Origin: Anaerolineae bacterium
GTDB taxonomy: Bacteria > Chloroflexota > Anaerolineae > Anaerolineales > E44-bin32
Direction of reading: 5' to 3'
Length of the DNA: 39,059 bases
Assembly (NCBI GenBank): GCA_011174825.1
Contig: DUEZ01000026.1
Location: 1-39,059 of the forward strand
Notes under the pieces: model-generated
What the model was told of the DNA's origin: nothing
The model's input: only the letters and a program-made list of their open reading frames with translations
Databases searched by the model: none
Translations under genes and position numbers: made by a program
Part shown: positions 1-8,429 of the stretch, one piece after another
How positions within the stretch are numbered: position 1 is the first letter of the stretch
How the letters are laid out: every line of letters begins with the position of its first letter

Positions 1-1143
1 CGAGCGAGCTTTCGTTGGCTATATCTTGGGGGCATCCTCATGCTCATCTGGTCTACGATTCAAGGAGGATACGCCTTTCAGAATATCGCCAAAGATTACA
101 CAGCTTTGCATCTCATTCCGATAACAATAGAAAGAATCCACCGTTTCTTCTCCATTCGGGATATGTTCGCTTTTCGGGTGACGGGTCTAGCTTACGAACC
201 CTCGTTCTTGGCAGATCAGCTCATCGTGCTCTACCTCCCTTTGTGGTTTGCGAGTGTGGCGATGAAGAGATCAGTTTTCAGTGCCAAGCGGTCGTCATTT
301 TCAGTTGAATTGGGACTGTCCTTATGGGGTTTGGTGATCCTTTTTCTTGCTCAATCACGAATAGGGCTAATAAGCGCTTTCGGAGTCTTAGGAGCACTCG
401 GTTTAGCTGGTGCGTGGCAGTTAGCTGGACGACTTGCAAGCAGGTTGTATCTGCATCGTGCAAAAACCATAGAATCGGGAGAAATCCTCATTGCCCCCAA
501 ATGGCTGCGCTCACTAATTTTTGTAGGGTTTATCGCGTTGATGTGCATGGCGATGATCGCAGCGATCCTTTTAGCAGCACAGCTTGACCCACGCGTCGAG
601 GAGATGCTTGAAATTGACTTTGTGGGAGCTTTCGAGCGATATGATCAGCCGCTATACGCCATATCTAGTCGACTTGCTCTCGCTGAAAGGGTCATGTACT
701 GGACCAGTGGTTTCAGAGTGTTCAGTGAGTACCCAATCCTCGGTGTCGGATTAGGGAACTCTGGATTCTTATTCTTAAAAACAGTCCCTTCGTTCGGTTA
801 TCGTTTACCCGAAATCATCAACATCGCGAATGGATCCCCACAATTTCCAAACACGAAAAATCTGTGGATCCGACTTCTCGCGGAAACCGGCATTATCGGT
901 TTCTCTGTCTTTATGATCTGGTTGGTATTATTGGCATTGGGAGCTTGGGCACTCATGAAAAAAGGCAAGGATCTCAGCGCTGTGCTCGGGCTAGCTGGTT
1001 TACTTGCGATACTAGCTCAAGTTTTTGAAGGTTTCAGCTTGGACACCTTTGCTTTGCCACATCTGTGGATCATGCTTGGTTTAATCACCGCGGCAGTATC
1101 GAAGGTGTCGAGATCGATAGATAAAGCTAAGGTGAAAACGTGA
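1..1143 (+). CDS. O-antigen ligase/polymerase family membrane protein (5' truncated)
   Basis: The reading frame is open from base 1 and runs through an internal Met at 40, so the gene is cut by the left window edge and at least 380 residues are visible. The protein is strongly hydrophobic with several membrane helices. Near the C-terminus it has the Wzy_C-type pattern GVGLGNSGF followed by NTKNLWIRLLAETGIIGF, the conserved periplasmic loop and following helix of O-antigen ligases and polymerases. Such proteins join or polymerise undecaprenyl-linked glycans on the outer face of the membrane. The stop overlaps the GTG of the downstream glycosyltransferase by 4 bp, which places it in the exopolysaccharide operon. 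Whether it is a ligase (WaaL-like) or polymerase (Wzy-like) cannot be told from sequence; in an organism probably lacking LPS a polymerase or cell-wall glycan ligase is likelier (inference). Confidence 0.8.
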   Translation, partial: RASFRWLYLGGILMLIWSTIQGGYAFQNIAKDYTALHLIPITIERIHRFFSIRDMFAFRVTGLAYEPSFLADQLIVLYLPLWFASVAMKRSVFSAKRSSFSVELGLSLWGLVILFLAQSRIGLISAFGVLGALGLAGAWQLAGRLASRLYLHRAKTIESGEILIAPKWLRSLIFVGFIALMCMAMIAAILLAAQLDPRVEEMLEIDFVGAFERYDQPLYAISSRLALAERVMYWTSGFRVFSEYPILGVGLGNSGFLFLKTVPSFGYRLPEIINIANGSPQFPNTKNLWIRLLAETGIIGFSVFMIWLVLLALGAWALMKKGKDLSAVLGLAGLLAILAQVFEGFSLDTFALPHLWIMLGLITAAVSKVSRSIDKAKVKT

Positions 1144-2159
1144 CACCGAAAGTTTCGATCATCGTGCCGTGCTTCAATGAAAAGCACACGATAGGTTATC
1201 TACTCCAGGCGATCCATGATCAGACTTTCCCAAGAACTGATCTTGAGGTCATCATTGCTGATGGCATGTCAACCGATGGTACAAGGGATGTGATCCAAGG
1301 ATTCATTTCAGATCATGATGACCTTTCCATTCGTTTGATCGACAATCCAGAACGCATCATCCCGGTCGCGCTTAATGAGGCTATTGAAGCAGCAAGTGGA
1401 GAGGTGCTGATCCGGCTCGATGCGCATTCCATTCCCAATCGAGATTACATCGAAAGGTGTCTGACCGTGTTGGAGAGTACTGGGTCGGCCAATGTCGGTG
1501 GATTGTGGGAAATCCGGTCTTCTGGAGAAGGCTGGTTGGCGCGCTCGATCGCTATCGCAGCAGGCCACCGATTAGGTGCCGGGGATGCTCGATATCGCAC
1601 GGGCGGAGAAGCGGGGGAGGTTGACACAGTACCTTTTGGAGCGTTCAAGAGGGAGTGGGTTGATCGAGTGGGCCCTTTTGACATAACGCTCATCACAAAT
1701 GAAGATTACGAATTTAATGTCCGCTTACGCCAGGCGGGAGGTGTGATCTGGTTCGATTCAACCATTCGGTCTACTTATTTCGCTCGACGTGACCTCATTT
1801 CTCTTGCCCGGCAATACGCCCGTTATGGTTATTGGAAGGCTCGTATGCTTCGTCGATACCCGGAGTCATTACGCTGGCGTCAAGCCTTGCCCCCCCTATT
1901 CGTATTGAGTGTGATCGTGCTCGGTATCGCAGCTTTTGTTTGGTTCCCCGCGCGCTTATTGATAGCGGTACAATTAGCCCTCTATGCTTTACTCGTCTTC
2001 TTAGTGGGTATTGGACAATCCCTTCATGAGAGGGATTGGAAAATACTGGTTGGATTCCTCCTTGCGATATGGTCAATGCATTTCGCTTGGGGTGGGGGGT
2101 TCCTTTGGAGTATATTCGGAATGATCTTTGGAGTACATCGTGAGCCAAAGCGAGCCTAA
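1140..2159 (+). CDS. Family 2 glycosyltransferase, ExoA-like, with C-terminal membrane helices
   Basis: The protein has 339 residues. The N-terminus VSIIVPCFNEKHTIGYLL is the classical GT2 (GT-A fold) nucleotide-sugar binding strand, followed by ADGMSTDGT (Asp-x-Ser type donor site) and NEDYEFN, which supplies the acidic catalytic pair. The C-terminal ~90 residues form about three hydrophobic helices, the arrangement of ExoA-like glucosyltransferases of exopolysaccharide synthesis. It would add a sugar to a lipid-linked intermediate at the cytoplasmic face. The GTG start at 1140 overlaps the upstream TGA, indicating translational coupling. Its end overlaps the start region of the next gene. 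Donor and acceptor cannot be predicted. Confidence 0.88.
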   Translation: MTPKVSIIVPCFNEKHTIGYLLQAIHDQTFPRTDLEVIIADGMSTDGTRDVIQGFISDHDDLSIRLIDNPERIIPVALNEAIEAASGEVLIRLDAHSIPNRDYIERCLTVLESTGSANVGGLWEIRSSGEGWLARSIAIAAGHRLGAGDARYRTGGEAGEVDTVPFGAFKREWVDRVGPFDITLITNEDYEFNVRLRQAGGVIWFDSTIRSTYFARRDLISLARQYARYGYWKARMLRRYPESLRWRQALPPLFVLSVIVLGIAAFVWFPARLLIAVQLALYALLVFLVGIGQSLHERDWKILVGFLLAIWSMHFAWGGGFLWSIFGMIFGVHREPKRA

Positions 2160-3555
2160 GCGTCGTCGCTGGTTGTTGCTTGTGAGGGAGCGGCAACAAC
2201 TTTTAATTTTGGGGGATTTGTTGGGCGCCTCGTTAGCCACGTTCCTCGCGTTGGCGTTGTGGGCTCAGTTGGATTGGTTGGGCTTTTCATGGGAATTCGT
2301 CCGCGCAAGGGCAGGTTGGTTCGTGTTATTGCCACTGATCTGGATCATCTTAATGGTTAATCTTTACGATGTCTCAAGAGCGAGTACGTGGCGTGACACG
2401 GTGCGCGGTGTGATTTTAGCGGCACTTGGAGGTGTCACCTTATACCTGGCCGCATACTTTTTCACAGAACCGGGATCCCTCCCTCGACGCGGTGTGCTTT
2501 ACTTCCTATTCTTCGTCATCACCTTTACCCTCATCTGGCGTTGGGGCTATGTACGGGTGTTCAAAACCACTGCTTTAATGCGGCGGGTATTAATCGTAGG
2601 AGCAGGGGAGAGCGGTACAGCGTTGCTTGGAATTCTAGGCGAGATACGACCGCAGCCTTTTTTCGTTGTTGGATTGATAGACGATGACCTTTCGAAACAC
2701 GGTCAAGTGTATGGGGGATTTCCAGTGTTGGGAGACAACACACGTTTGCTTGAATTGATCGAGAAGGAAAGCATCTCGGAGATTATCGTAGCTATTCTTG
2801 GGCCCATGAATGGTGAGATGTTCCAAGCCTTACTTGATGCGCAGGAAAAAGGTGTGCAAATTACAAGGATGCCGGTTACCTATGAGGAGATCCTGGGGCG
2901 AGTTCCGATTCTACATCTGGAATCCGATTGGTTGCTTCGATCCTTTGTTGATGAGGTTCGTGTCTCTGGATTTTACTTATTGGCAAAACGCTTATTGGAT
3001 ATCTGCGGAGCCCTCATGGGTTTGCTAGGTTTAGCTCTTGCATATCCTTGGGTAGCACTTGCTGTCTTCTTAGAAAGCGGGAGACCGATCTTGTTTTCCC
3101 AGAATCGTTCCGGTCAAGGCGGCAATCTATTTAAGGTGTACAAGTTCCGCACCATGACTCAGGATGCTGAGGCTGATGGCATAGCACATTGGACGGACGA
3201 AGAGGACTCTCGCGCAACGCGAGTGGGAAAGGTACTTCGGAGAACTCATCTTGATGAATTCCCGCAATTCTGGAATGTGCTAAAGGGGGAGATGAGTCTC
3301 GTTGGACCGAGACCTGAGCGGCCAGAATTTGTCACTCAGCTTGAGAAAGAAATCCCCTTCTACCGAGCTCGGCTGCTTGTGAAACCCGGAGTCACAGGTT
3401 GGGCACAGGTGAATTACGGCAAAGGTGCATCGATTGAAGGCTCGGCCGAGAAATTGGAGTACGACCTCTACTACATTAAGCAGAGAAGCCTAATCATGGA
3501 TATCTGGATATTGCTGCGGACCGCCGGATCCGTGTTCGGCTTTCGAGGTGTATAA
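2140..3555 (+). CDS. Exopolysaccharide polyprenyl glycosylphosphotransferase (sugar transferase)
   Basis: This is the committed step of lipid-linked glycan assembly: transfer of a sugar-1-phosphate from a nucleotide sugar to undecaprenyl phosphate. The N-terminus carries about four to five membrane helices, followed by a Rossmann-like CoA_binding_3 domain (LIVGAGESGTALLG), a re-entrant hydrophobic helix (KRLLDICGALMGLLGLALA) and the bacterial sugar transferase domain with KVYKFRTM, RTHLDEFPQFWNVLKGEMSL and VGPRPERPEF. The Asp-Glu and the Arg-Pro-Glu segment are the catalytic elements of the family. A TTG at 2128 is in frame, but GTG 2140 has a GGAG 7 nt upstream and is preferred, giving 471 residues and a 20 bp overlap with the preceding gene. 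It is a WbaP/CpsE-like protein; the sugar is unknown. Confidence 0.9.
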   Translation: MSQSEPKRRRWLLLVRERQQLLILGDLLGASLATFLALALWAQLDWLGFSWEFVRARAGWFVLLPLIWIILMVNLYDVSRASTWRDTVRGVILAALGGVTLYLAAYFFTEPGSLPRRGVLYFLFFVITFTLIWRWGYVRVFKTTALMRRVLIVGAGESGTALLGILGEIRPQPFFVVGLIDDDLSKHGQVYGGFPVLGDNTRLLELIEKESISEIIVAILGPMNGEMFQALLDAQEKGVQITRMPVTYEEILGRVPILHLESDWLLRSFVDEVRVSGFYLLAKRLLDICGALMGLLGLALAYPWVALAVFLESGRPILFSQNRSGQGGNLFKVYKFRTMTQDAEADGIAHWTDEEDSRATRVGKVLRRTHLDEFPQFWNVLKGEMSLVGPRPERPEFVTQLEKEIPFYRARLLVKPGVTGWAQVNYGKGASIEGSAEKLEYDLYYIKQRSLIMDIWILLRTAGSVFGFRGV

Positions 3556-3556
3556 C

Positions 3557-4498
3557 GTGACGACATCCTTAGTAACCGGCGGCGCGGGTTTCATAGGATC
3601 GCATTTGGTTCGAGCGCTTCTCGAACGAGGGGATCAGGTGCGCGTACTGGACAACCTGTCCACAGGTCGGAGGGAGAACCTGACTGACCTCGATGTTACA
3701 CTGATCGAGGGCGACATTCGCGATCTGAACACAGTGCTCCAAGCCGTCTCCGGGATTAGCCATCTCTATCACCTCGCAGCACTCATCTCCGTGCAAGCCT
3801 CGGTAGAAGACCCTCTGGATTGTTATGCCGTCAACTTGAATGGGTCACTAAATGTGTTGTGGGCAGCACAGCAGGCAGGCGTGAGCCGCGTCGTTTTGGC
3901 TTCATCGGCAGCGGTTTATGGTGATACGGATAAAAAGGTTGACGAGACTGTCAAAACTCGTCCATTGTCTCCTTATGCAAGCTCCAAATTGGCGATGGAG
4001 CAGGCAGCGCAACTTTTTGCTACCACTTCTAATTTGCCCACAGTCTCTTTACGGTGTTTCAATGTCTATGGACCACGTCAGTCTCCTGACTCACCTTATG
4101 CAGCGGTCATCCCGATTTTCATTCGTGATATGCTCGAGGGGCGTCCACCAACAATCCATGGTGACGGAAAGCAAACGAGAGATTTTGTGTCCGTCGAGGA
4201 TGTTGTGCAAGCATTCATTTTAGCCACTGAGATGGAAGAGGCACTTGGTGATGTCTTCAACATTGGTGGGGGAGCTTCAATCTCAATCCTCGATCTGGCC
4301 CATACATTGCAACAAATCATTCCAAATAGTTTGGACCCAATCTATGCTCCATCACGCCTCGGAGATATTCGTTTTTCTGAAGCGGACATCACTCGGGCTG
4401 AGTCAGCGTTGGGATTCCGCCCAACAACCGACTTGAAAGAGGGCCTTCAAATTACGGTAGAATGGTTTCAAACATTTAAGAGTCGAGACAGCGTATGA
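3557..4498 (+). CDS. NAD-dependent nucleotide-sugar epimerase/dehydratase (extended SDR)
   Basis: The N-terminus TSLVTGGAGFIGSHLV contains the GxxGxxG dinucleotide-binding motif of extended short-chain dehydrogenases. The catalytic Ser lies in LASSAAVYGD and the Tyr-x3-Lys in SPYASSKLAME; RCFNVYGPRQSP and the RDFVSVEDVV motif complete the UDP-sugar 4-epimerase/dehydratase pattern. At about 313 residues it has normal length. It probably makes a nucleotide sugar used by the surrounding glycosyltransferases, resembling WbpP/GalE-type epimerases. The frame is open upstream to a GTG at 3548, but GTG 3557 follows the upstream stop (3553-3555) and has a GAGGTG 6 nt before it, so I chose it. The 3' end overlaps the next gene by 4 bp (ATGA). 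Confidence 0.9.
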   Translation: MTTSLVTGGAGFIGSHLVRALLERGDQVRVLDNLSTGRRENLTDLDVTLIEGDIRDLNTVLQAVSGISHLYHLAALISVQASVEDPLDCYAVNLNGSLNVLWAAQQAGVSRVVLASSAAVYGDTDKKVDETVKTRPLSPYASSKLAMEQAAQLFATTSNLPTVSLRCFNVYGPRQSPDSPYAAVIPIFIRDMLEGRPPTIHGDGKQTRDFVSVEDVVQAFILATEMEEALGDVFNIGGGASISILDLAHTLQQIIPNSLDPIYAPSRLGDIRFSEADITRAESALGFRPTTDLKEGLQITVEWFQTFKSRDSV

Positions 4499-6390
4499 AA
4501 CCTGCCTTTCAGATCCGTAATCGTTTTCTCCTCGTCGTTGATTTACTTTTAATCGTTACTTCGGTCCTGGCAAGCTTCGCATTACGCCTTGACCTAGGAC
4601 CGGTGTTCACCGCGTACCTACCCTCTGCTTGGGCAATGGTCGCCATCGCTTTGATTGTGAAACCTGTCGTTTATTACTTCTTCGGACTTTACCGTCGCTA
4701 TTGGGTCTATGCCAGCATTCGTGAGATGCGACTGATCATCCTGGCTACGTTAACTGCTTCAGTTTGTGTAGCGTTCTTTGTCATGCTCGGTCGAAGTGTG
4801 GGGGGGTTGCAGGCCGGCTTTCCACGAATGGTCCTGGGAATCGATTGGCTTCTTTCCTTGTTCAGTGTAGGCGGACTGCGAATCGCTGTAAGGTTGCTAG
4901 CCGAGTTGGGTCAGATCAGTCAAAAGGCCGATGGATTGGCTGGACTTCGCAGGGTTGTGGTTGTTGGTGCTGGGGATGCGGGTGTCCTGGTGGTGCGAGA
5001 AATGCAGCGTAACCCTCAATTGCATATGCTACCCGTTGCTTTTGTGGATGACAATCCCGAGAAGCTAAAGAAAGAAATCCATGGTGTGCAGGTCGCTGGA
5101 ACACTACGGCAGTTGGCATCCATCGTCGATCAGAATCACGCACACGAAGTCGTGATTGCAATCCCTACCGCACCGGGTGAAGTCGTAAGGCTCGTGACTG
5201 AGGTCTGTCGCGCCAAGGAAATCCCTTTCCGCACCATGCCGGGCATCTATGAATTAATTGGTGGTAAGGTTGGTGTCAGCCGATTGCGAGAGGTCAACAT
5301 CAGTGACCTGTTGCGGCGAGAACCAGCCGAGATCGATAATGAGGGCTTGGATAGAACACTAGTTGGAAAGCGGGTACTGGTCACCGGCGCAGGAGGGTCG
5401 ATCGGTCTTGAAATTTGTCGTCAGCTAGCCCAATGGCGTCCATCTCAACTTATTCTTCTTGGGCATGGAGAAAACAGCATCTTCGATGCACTTTTGGAGC
5501 TGAGTGAAGACCATCCTAATCTTCCTCTTGTGCCTGTCATCGCAGATATCCGTGATATCGAACGAATTCGTGATGTATTCGATGATATTCGCCCTGAAGT
5601 CGTATTTCATGCTGCCGCGCATAAACACGTCTCACTGATGGAGATCAATGTCGAGGAAGCGGTTACCAACAATGTCCTGGGTACAAAGAGTGTAGTTGAC
5701 GCAGCGTTAGCGTGTGGGACCGAGCGTTTGGTTCTTATCTCCACAGACAAGGCAGTGGAACCGAAGAGTGTGATGGGAGCTACCAAGCGTGTCGCGGAGA
5801 TGATCGTTCAGGACGCCGCTAACCGGAGCGGACGTACATTCGTTACCGTTCGATTTGGTAATGTCCTCGGCAGCCGAGGAAGCATTGTGCCCATCTTCCA
5901 ACGCCAGATCGCTCGTGGAGGCCCTGTGACGGTCACACACCCTGAGATGGAGCGATACTTCATGACCATCCCAGAGGCTGTGCACCTGGTCTTACAAGCC
6001 TCTAGTATGGGCCATGGGGGGGAGATGTTTGTACTGCGAATGGGGGAGCAGGTACGCATTTTAGATCTTGTAGAGGATCTGATCCGTCTTTCTGGATTTG
6101 AACCGGGGAAGGACATTCAAATTAAATTTACGGGGATCCGCCCTGGTGAGAAGCTGCAGGAGACTCTCTGGGATGAGGGTTTGAAATACGAGGTGACTGA
6201 GCACCCAGACATCGTTCAGGTCGAGAATGGAGGGTTGCTCGAGGGGGTTCCTCTTAACGCCACGATCGAAGAATTGGTTCGCTTAGCGAAGGAAGGGGAT
6301 TCCCAATCCATTGTGGGTTTGTTAAGCGAGCGTGTTCCGGGAAGTGTACTTGGGCAACAACCCCCACCAGGACCTACAACCGTCTTGTAA
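4495..6390 (+). CDS. CapD/FlaA1-type membrane nucleotide-sugar 4,6-dehydratase/epimerase
   Basis: The 631 residues show the PglF/WbpM/CapD architecture: four membrane helices (about residues 10-130), a CoA-binding-like Rossmann domain (VVVVGAGDAGVLVVREM) and a C-terminal SDR domain (VLVTGAGGSIGLEICRQL). The active-site segment reads STDKAVEPKSVMGATKRVAE. Here the usual YxxxK is MxxxK, which is the known state in this subfamily, where the Thr-Asp-Lys triad takes part in catalysis. These enzymes convert UDP-HexNAc to the 4-keto-6-deoxy or related product at the membrane. The ATG overlaps the upstream stop, so it is in the same operon. The last ~15 residues (PPPGPTT) are a low-complexity tail. 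Likely the last gene of the polysaccharide operon. Confidence 0.9.
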   Translation: MKPAFQIRNRFLLVVDLLLIVTSVLASFALRLDLGPVFTAYLPSAWAMVAIALIVKPVVYYFFGLYRRYWVYASIREMRLIILATLTASVCVAFFVMLGRSVGGLQAGFPRMVLGIDWLLSLFSVGGLRIAVRLLAELGQISQKADGLAGLRRVVVVGAGDAGVLVVREMQRNPQLHMLPVAFVDDNPEKLKKEIHGVQVAGTLRQLASIVDQNHAHEVVIAIPTAPGEVVRLVTEVCRAKEIPFRTMPGIYELIGGKVGVSRLREVNISDLLRREPAEIDNEGLDRTLVGKRVLVTGAGGSIGLEICRQLAQWRPSQLILLGHGENSIFDALLELSEDHPNLPLVPVIADIRDIERIRDVFDDIRPEVVFHAAAHKHVSLMEINVEEAVTNNVLGTKSVVDAALACGTERLVLISTDKAVEPKSVMGATKRVAEMIVQDAANRSGRTFVTVRFGNVLGSRGSIVPIFQRQIARGGPVTVTHPEMERYFMTIPEAVHLVLQASSMGHGGEMFVLRMGEQVRILDLVEDLIRLSGFEPGKDIQIKFTGIRPGEKLQETLWDEGLKYEVTEHPDIVQVENGGLLEGVPLNATIEELVRLAKEGDSQSIVGLLSERVPGSVLGQQPPPGPTTVL

Positions 6391-6587
6391 TCCGCTCGTA
6401 TTTTCCCTGTAATAGTTCCTATTCTAGTCGGTACGAGCAGTTGCAGGTTCTGTGCTTTGCCATCAATCATAACAGGGCAGGATACTCTGCCCGCTTCATC
6501 AGATTCCTCACCTAATTCTCCAGCAGGTCAGGCACCTACATCCGGTTATACGGTGGCATGGGAACCGCCTCTATTGGATTTCTTTCG

Positions 6588-6688
6588 TGTCATTCCGAAC
6601 GCCGTTAGGCGTGAGAAACCCCTATGATATGGCGAATTCAGATGCTTCATCATAAGGATTCCTCGTCGCTCCGCTCCTCGGAATGACA
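6588..6688. repeat. MITE-like palindromic element, copy 1
   Basis: The element is bounded by a perfect 11 bp terminal inverted repeat, TGTCATTCCGA at 6588-6598 and TCGGAATGACA at 6678-6688. Inside, CCTATGAT near 6632 and ATCATAAGG near 6652 form a second inverted pair, so the 101 bp unit could fold into one long imperfect hairpin. The ends resemble the 'TCATTC(T/C)GAG ... GAATGAC' intergenic repeats common in Chloroflexota and other genomes (from memory). No open frame lies inside it. Confidence 0.7.
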
Positions 6689-6698
6689 AACAGGACGA

Positions 6699-6851
6699 TG
6701 TCATTCTGAGTGCTCCTTCGACTACGCTCAGGACAGGCTTTCGGGGCGAAGAATCCCTGTGATGTAGCATATTTACTCGCCTCATCATAGGGATCCTTCG
6801 CTTCACGGAGCCTGCCCTGAGCGCCACCGAAGGGTTCCGCTCAGGATGACA
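6699..6851. repeat. MITE-like palindromic element, copy 2
   Basis: This 153 bp unit starts with TGTCATTCTGAG and ends with CTCAGGATGACA, inverted repeats with one mismatch, 10 bp after copy 1. The inner arms CCTTCGACTACGCTCAGGAC and GCCCTGAGCGCCACCGAAGG are imperfect complements, and a central pair CCCTGTGATG / CATCATAGGG mirrors copy 1. It therefore belongs to the same family with a longer arm. The same arm sequence recurs after the ATP synthase genes at 34361-34431. Confidence 0.7.
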
Positions 6852-6883
6852 TGCCTAAATCCAGATGTTATTCTGCATGCCCT

Positions 6884-8365
6884 CTATTCTGAAACAACCG
6901 ACTCCAACTCATAGTAACTCGCAAAACAGAGATTGACCCAATAATTGGGATCGTCCTTGATATCAGACAAGCCCCCTGTGAAACCAAGCGCTGGGACGGC
7001 GAGGTGCATGGCCCCCCCCTCTTGAGCGACGCGTATTTCACGATCTCTAACATCCCAACGTTTAGCATATGCACGTAACGTGGGAACTTGAGAAAAATTT
7101 TCTTTAGCCGAGAGAAGGGGGCCAAGGACAAGTAGAATAGCTACAAGACAACAGCCGATAACCGTGATCCACCTCTTCTGCTTTATGATCCAACTGGATC
7201 TCATTTTTAACGCAAGACCGCCAACGGAACCCCAGATAATAATTGTTGAGGTGAGGACGAACTGTGGGATGGTAAGGGTCCGATCCTCTGGGAAGGCGGA
7301 CACGCCATAGACAGAGGGGGCCATCGAGCTAGCGATGAGGAGGTAACCAACGAAAGGTAAGAGCAGTAGAAATGTAGACAGATGCTTTTGATCCAGGCGT
7401 GGATGGATTTCTCCCGATTTCCCATCCTTTAAGGTAAGAGAGATGGTAATCAAGGCTGGAATGAAGAGAGCTAACGACGTTGGTAATGGGGAGAGCAAGA
7501 CAGATTTTCCGATGAATTTAAACGAGAATATCAGGGACAATCCGATCACATTGAGTAGGCCAGGTGATTCAGGGGTGAGGGTTTGTCTGATCTCGTTCCC
7601 AGGGGCGACGAAGATAATTACCATCGAAATGATCGAGCCTGCAAGACCAACGACAAGCAGGGTTAATATGGGACGTTTTCGATCATCGTTAGTGAAGATA
7701 AGGAAAATGACAATAGCTATGAGAAAAGCAGTTGTCTGCATTGCAATGTACATCTCGGAGAAACCGCCAGCTAGTATTACAAGAACAGCGAGAAACAACG
7801 CCGAACCAGGTACGCTGGGGAAAGTCGCTCTACGGAGGTTGCAGATGAAGATGCCGATGATGATCGTGGAAAATATAAGAGGGGCGATATAGGTCAGCAT
7901 CCCGGTCTGCCAATAAAGAGATTGATGAACATTGGGGATATTCTCCAAGACCGTGAATATCAACAGACTGGCGATAAGGAGGGAAGCCGATAAAGCTGAC
8001 GATCGAGGTCCCCAAATACGGAATTGGTACACCGCCCACGTAGTCACGGCTAGCCAAAGGCATAGGGCTATGGCTGGGAGATAAGGCACCAACTTGATCC
8101 CGATCAATTCTATGAGGCTGACAGCAAGCGTAAAGGAGTAACGCCCAGACCAATTCATATACCACGTACATTGTGCCCTTAACAGGCCCTGAGAATGAAC
8201 CGTTGCAGCTGTACACCAGTCATCGGCGATGTACCTTGTATGAGAACCGAGAACAGCATGAGCAAGGAGGGGAACGAAAAGAGCAAGAATAGGCGCGAAT
8301 AGAAGAACCCTATAAAGATTAGATCGATCCGTTGATTCTCGAGAGGAGGTAAGTTCGGGGGACAT
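6884..8365 (-). CDS. Polytopic membrane protein, DUF6056/GT-C-like
   Basis: The protein has 493 residues with about ten hydrophobic helices. After the first helix there is an extracytoplasmic loop with TRYIADDWC and, further on, NWSGRYSF. An Asp-Asp in the first outer loop after TM1 and a W-S-G-R motif are typical of DUF6056 proteins, which resemble GT-C glycosyltransferases that use polyprenyl-phosphate sugars. The role is therefore probably transfer of a sugar to a surface glycan or lipid, but this is inference. It lies 64 bp downstream of another 493-residue polytopic protein on the same strand, and both point toward the polysaccharide operon. The ATG at 8365 is the first in frame. Confidence 0.65.
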   Translation of the reverse strand: MSPELTSSRESTDRSNLYRVLLFAPILALFVPLLAHAVLGSHTRYIADDWCTAATVHSQGLLRAQCTWYMNWSGRYSFTLAVSLIELIGIKLVPYLPAIALCLWLAVTTWAVYQFRIWGPRSSALSASLLIASLLIFTVLENIPNVHQSLYWQTGMLTYIAPLIFSTIIIGIFICNLRRATFPSVPGSALFLAVLVILAGGFSEMYIAMQTTAFLIAIVIFLIFTNDDRKRPILTLLVVGLAGSIISMVIIFVAPGNEIRQTLTPESPGLLNVIGLSLIFSFKFIGKSVLLSPLPTSLALFIPALITISLTLKDGKSGEIHPRLDQKHLSTFLLLLPFVGYLLIASSMAPSVYGVSAFPEDRTLTIPQFVLTSTIIIWGSVGGLALKMRSSWIIKQKRWITVIGCCLVAILLVLGPLLSAKENFSQVPTLRAYAKRWDVRDREIRVAQEGGAMHLAVPALGFTGGLSDIKDDPNYWVNLCFASYYELESVVSE

Positions 8366-8429
8366 TAACCTATTCCAGCAATGGGAGCTCTAAAATGATT
8401 AATATTTAGATTGAAAATGACCCGCCTTA

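Larger units (their letters stand above)
6391..6883. other. Gene-free stretch between the polysaccharide operon and a convergent gene
   Basis: About 490 bases lie between two convergent coding regions. No credible open frame is present on either strand. The right half (6588-6851) is filled by two palindromic MITE-like repeats described separately. In 6391-6587 I see no clear hairpin with a T tract, promoter or RNA gene. Transcription from both sides probably ends in the palindromes (inference). Confidence 0.6.

Noticed and set aside
7443..7892. 149-codon open frame on the + strand
   Set aside because: It lies antisense to the middle of the DUF6056-like protein, whose hydrophobic helices give a coherent product; the + frame shows basic, low-structure sequence without homology.
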